Shown piece by piece: positions 14,032-14,863 of a stretch of DNA of 14,863 bases. Origin of the DNA: Candidatus Martarchaeota archaeon (GTDB lineage: Archaea; Micrarchaeota; Micrarchaeia; Micrarchaeales; Micrarchaeaceae); NCBI GenBank assembly GCA_023474155.1, contig JAMCYJ010000025.1, forward strand, positions 1-14,863, read 5' to 3'. The notes beneath the pieces are model-generated. The model saw only the letters and a program-made list of their open reading frames with translations, made no database searches and was not told the DNA's origin. Each line of letters starts with the position of its first letter. The first letter of the stretch is position 1. The translations under genes and the position numbers were made by a program.

Positions 14032-14174
14032 GTCCTGTAATAAATATCTGGGTAAAATCCAAAATTAAAAATTAGGCCTGTGGCCTGTTCTAAATCCTGT
14101 AAAAATAATAAAATAAGCAGTCCATATTAATTCGTAAGTTTAAAAAAAGTTCATGAAAACCTACTGCCATCTGT
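14032..14174 (-). other. H-I spacer with small hairpin, short repeat and a 26-codon frame
   Basis: This 143-base gap is the widest break near the operon front. It holds AGGCC-TGT-GGCCT (14074-14086), able to form a tight hairpin. It also holds the repeat TCCTGTAA, at about 14035-14042 and 14095-14102. On the coding strand a 26-codon frame runs from ATG 14170 to TAG 14092-14090 (starts MAVGFHELFLNLRINMD, ends in an aromatic run) without a ribosome site; it is probably not a gene. The spacer could hold a processing site or a second promoter for I. Confidence 0.35.
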
Positions 14175-14534
14175 TTATTTGCCGGCGATCTGCCTTACCA
14201 CTGCGGAGGAGATTTTCATGACAGCCGCGCGGTCTGCCTTTGTTTTTTTAATCTTCAACGCCGTTGCCTTTATGTCATTGAGATCTTTCTGCCTTCTTGA
14301 TTCAAGCATTTTGCTTATCCTGCTGATTTCGTCCTGCCTGATTTTTTTTGAGCTCTCGATCGCCGAGTTTATTATGGAGTTCGCCTTTGTTCTTGCGCCT
14401 TCAAGCAGTTCTTTTTTCTCGTTGTTGAGTTTTTCCATTTTGGCGTCTGCCATCTCCTCCTGCTTCTGGATATCGTTTATTGAACCAAGTTTTTTATTTT
14501 GGTCATGCATGTCAGTATTTTTTTTGTTTTTCAT
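14175..14534 (-). CDS. atpH: A-type ATP synthase subunit H (peripheral stalk coiled coil)
   Basis: Partner of subunit E in the peripheral stalk. It has 119 residues of charged coiled coil without a membrane segment. NNEKKELLEGARTKANSIIN (37-56) and the right-handed coiled-coil pattern of Ala, Lys and Glu through residue 110 match AhaH-type subunits. It is first in the canonical H-I-K-E-C-F-A-B-D order, which supports the call as much as the sequence does. No clear ribosome site precedes the ATG; a later ATG (residue 9) is possible. Confidence 0.85.
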   Translation of the reverse strand: MKNKKNTDMHDQNKKLGSINDIQKQEEMADAKMEKLNNEKKELLEGARTKANSIINSAIESSKKIRQDEISRISKMLESRRQKDLNDIKATALKIKKTKADRAAVMKISSAVVRQIAGK

Positions 14535-14578
14535 CCGATCAGCCGGCGTCTGCCCGCGTAAACCTATCTATACTTCGA

Positions 14579-14863
14579 TTAAAATCTATAAATATTTTTG
14601 TTTTTAATCATTCTGAGAAGCTCAGGCATTTTGTCAATGCTCTTTTTTGGCGTCGCCTGTTTTTTGCCTGTTTTCGCTGGCCCGTGTTTTAGCAAGCCCC
14701 GTAATATTTTCAGAGCGTTCTTTTTTTCCGCATATGTCTCTACTTCGTATACTTTTTTTGATATCCCTGCTGCTTTTGCGCCGCAGTAGTCGACTGCCTC
14801 AGACACAAGGTTTTCCCTTATTTTTTCCCTTGAATAGCCCCTTGCAGCCATCCGTTTCCCAAG
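14579..14863 (-). CDS. AK6/Fap7-like adenylate kinase, C-terminal part (cut by window edge)
   Basis: The frame is open to the window edge and reads LGKRMAARGYSREKIRENLV, then SEAVDYCGAKA. This matches the LID/core helix of AK6-type (Fap7) nucleotide kinases, where RL-RGYS-KI-EN-AE is conserved. KVYEVETYAEKKNALK fits the following strand and helix. Members of this family interconvert ATP, AMP and ADP and also take part in small-subunit ribosome maturation. The P-loop half lies outside the window, so the ATG at 14851 is internal and not the start. The C-terminus carries a basic extension (KTGKKQATPKKS). The gene ends 44 bases before subunit H, on the same strand. Confidence 0.65.
   Translation of the reverse strand, partial: LGKRMAARGYSREKIRENLVSEAVDYCGAKAAGISKKVYEVETYAEKKNALKILRGLLKHGPAKTGKKQATPKKSIDKMPELLRMIKNKNIYRF
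14586..14599 (-). promoter_or_regulatory. Candidate TATA box of the ATPase operon
   Basis: On the coding strand AAAAATATTTATAG matches an archaeal A-rich BRE followed by a TATA box. It lies inside the last codons of the adenylate kinase gene and would place the transcription start near 14565, about 30 bases before subunit H. It is the only good promoter-like site before the ATPase genes within the window. Confidence 0.45.

Noticed and set aside
1..14863. CRISPR array, tRNA or rRNA genes
   Set aside because: No regularly spaced repeats, cloverleaf-like segments or rRNA-like conserved stretches were found on either strand by eye.

Overview
The window looks archaeal. Its right two thirds is a complete A-type ATP synthase (A-ATPase) cluster read on the minus strand. 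Its start sites are preceded by GGTGAT/GGAGGT motifs that match the archaeal 16S 3' end, and several genes have TATA-like boxes about 25 bases before the start. A cytoplasmic parvulin close to the thaumarchaeal type, an AK6/Fap7-like adenylate kinase and a hydrolase type I associate with small-genome microbes would suit a DPANN archaeon (Micrarchaeota or a relative). That placement is inference from gene content only; there is no rRNA here.

Layout. 1-92 (-): the first 30 codons of a small membrane protein. 93-566: AT-rich, with only short decayed reading frames. 567-2227 (+): three small metabolic or folding genes: a dienelactone-hydrolase-like enzyme, a single-domain cupin of the mannose-6-phosphate isomerase/guanylyltransferase family, and a parvulin. 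2228-2776: gene debris, with the tail of a beta-rich, probably secreted protein (-) and the C-terminal part of an IS630-family transposase (+), both broken. 2777-4204 (+): an unusual fusion of an MNT-type nucleotidyltransferase with an alpha/beta hydrolase. 4179-5348 (-): a 389-residue protein that I read as the catalytic core of a class Ia aminoacyl-tRNA synthetase (Val/Ile/Leu-like) lacking the CP1 editing domain and the KMSKS loop. The two genes converge and overlap by 26 bases. 5370-5552 (-): an open frame without a start codon, wedged between the ATPase operon and the synthetase-like gene.

5554-14534 (-): the A-ATPase genes in the order H-I-K-E-C-F-A-B-D, preceded by the 3' end of the adenylate kinase gene (14579-14863). 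H and E form the peripheral stalk, I and K the membrane ion channel and rotor ring, C, D and F the central stalk, and A and B the catalytic head. With these genes the complex can couple ATP synthesis or hydrolysis to an ion gradient. Several spacers inside the operon are very A-rich on the coding strand.

Base composition changes near 5550: the ATPase genes are visibly richer in G+C than everything to their left. Together with the transposase relic and gene fragments, this suggests that about 2.2-5.55 kb is a recombined or acquired segment. The most novel content is the nucleotidyltransferase-hydrolase fusion facing the reduced, apparently KMSKS-less synthetase paralogue.
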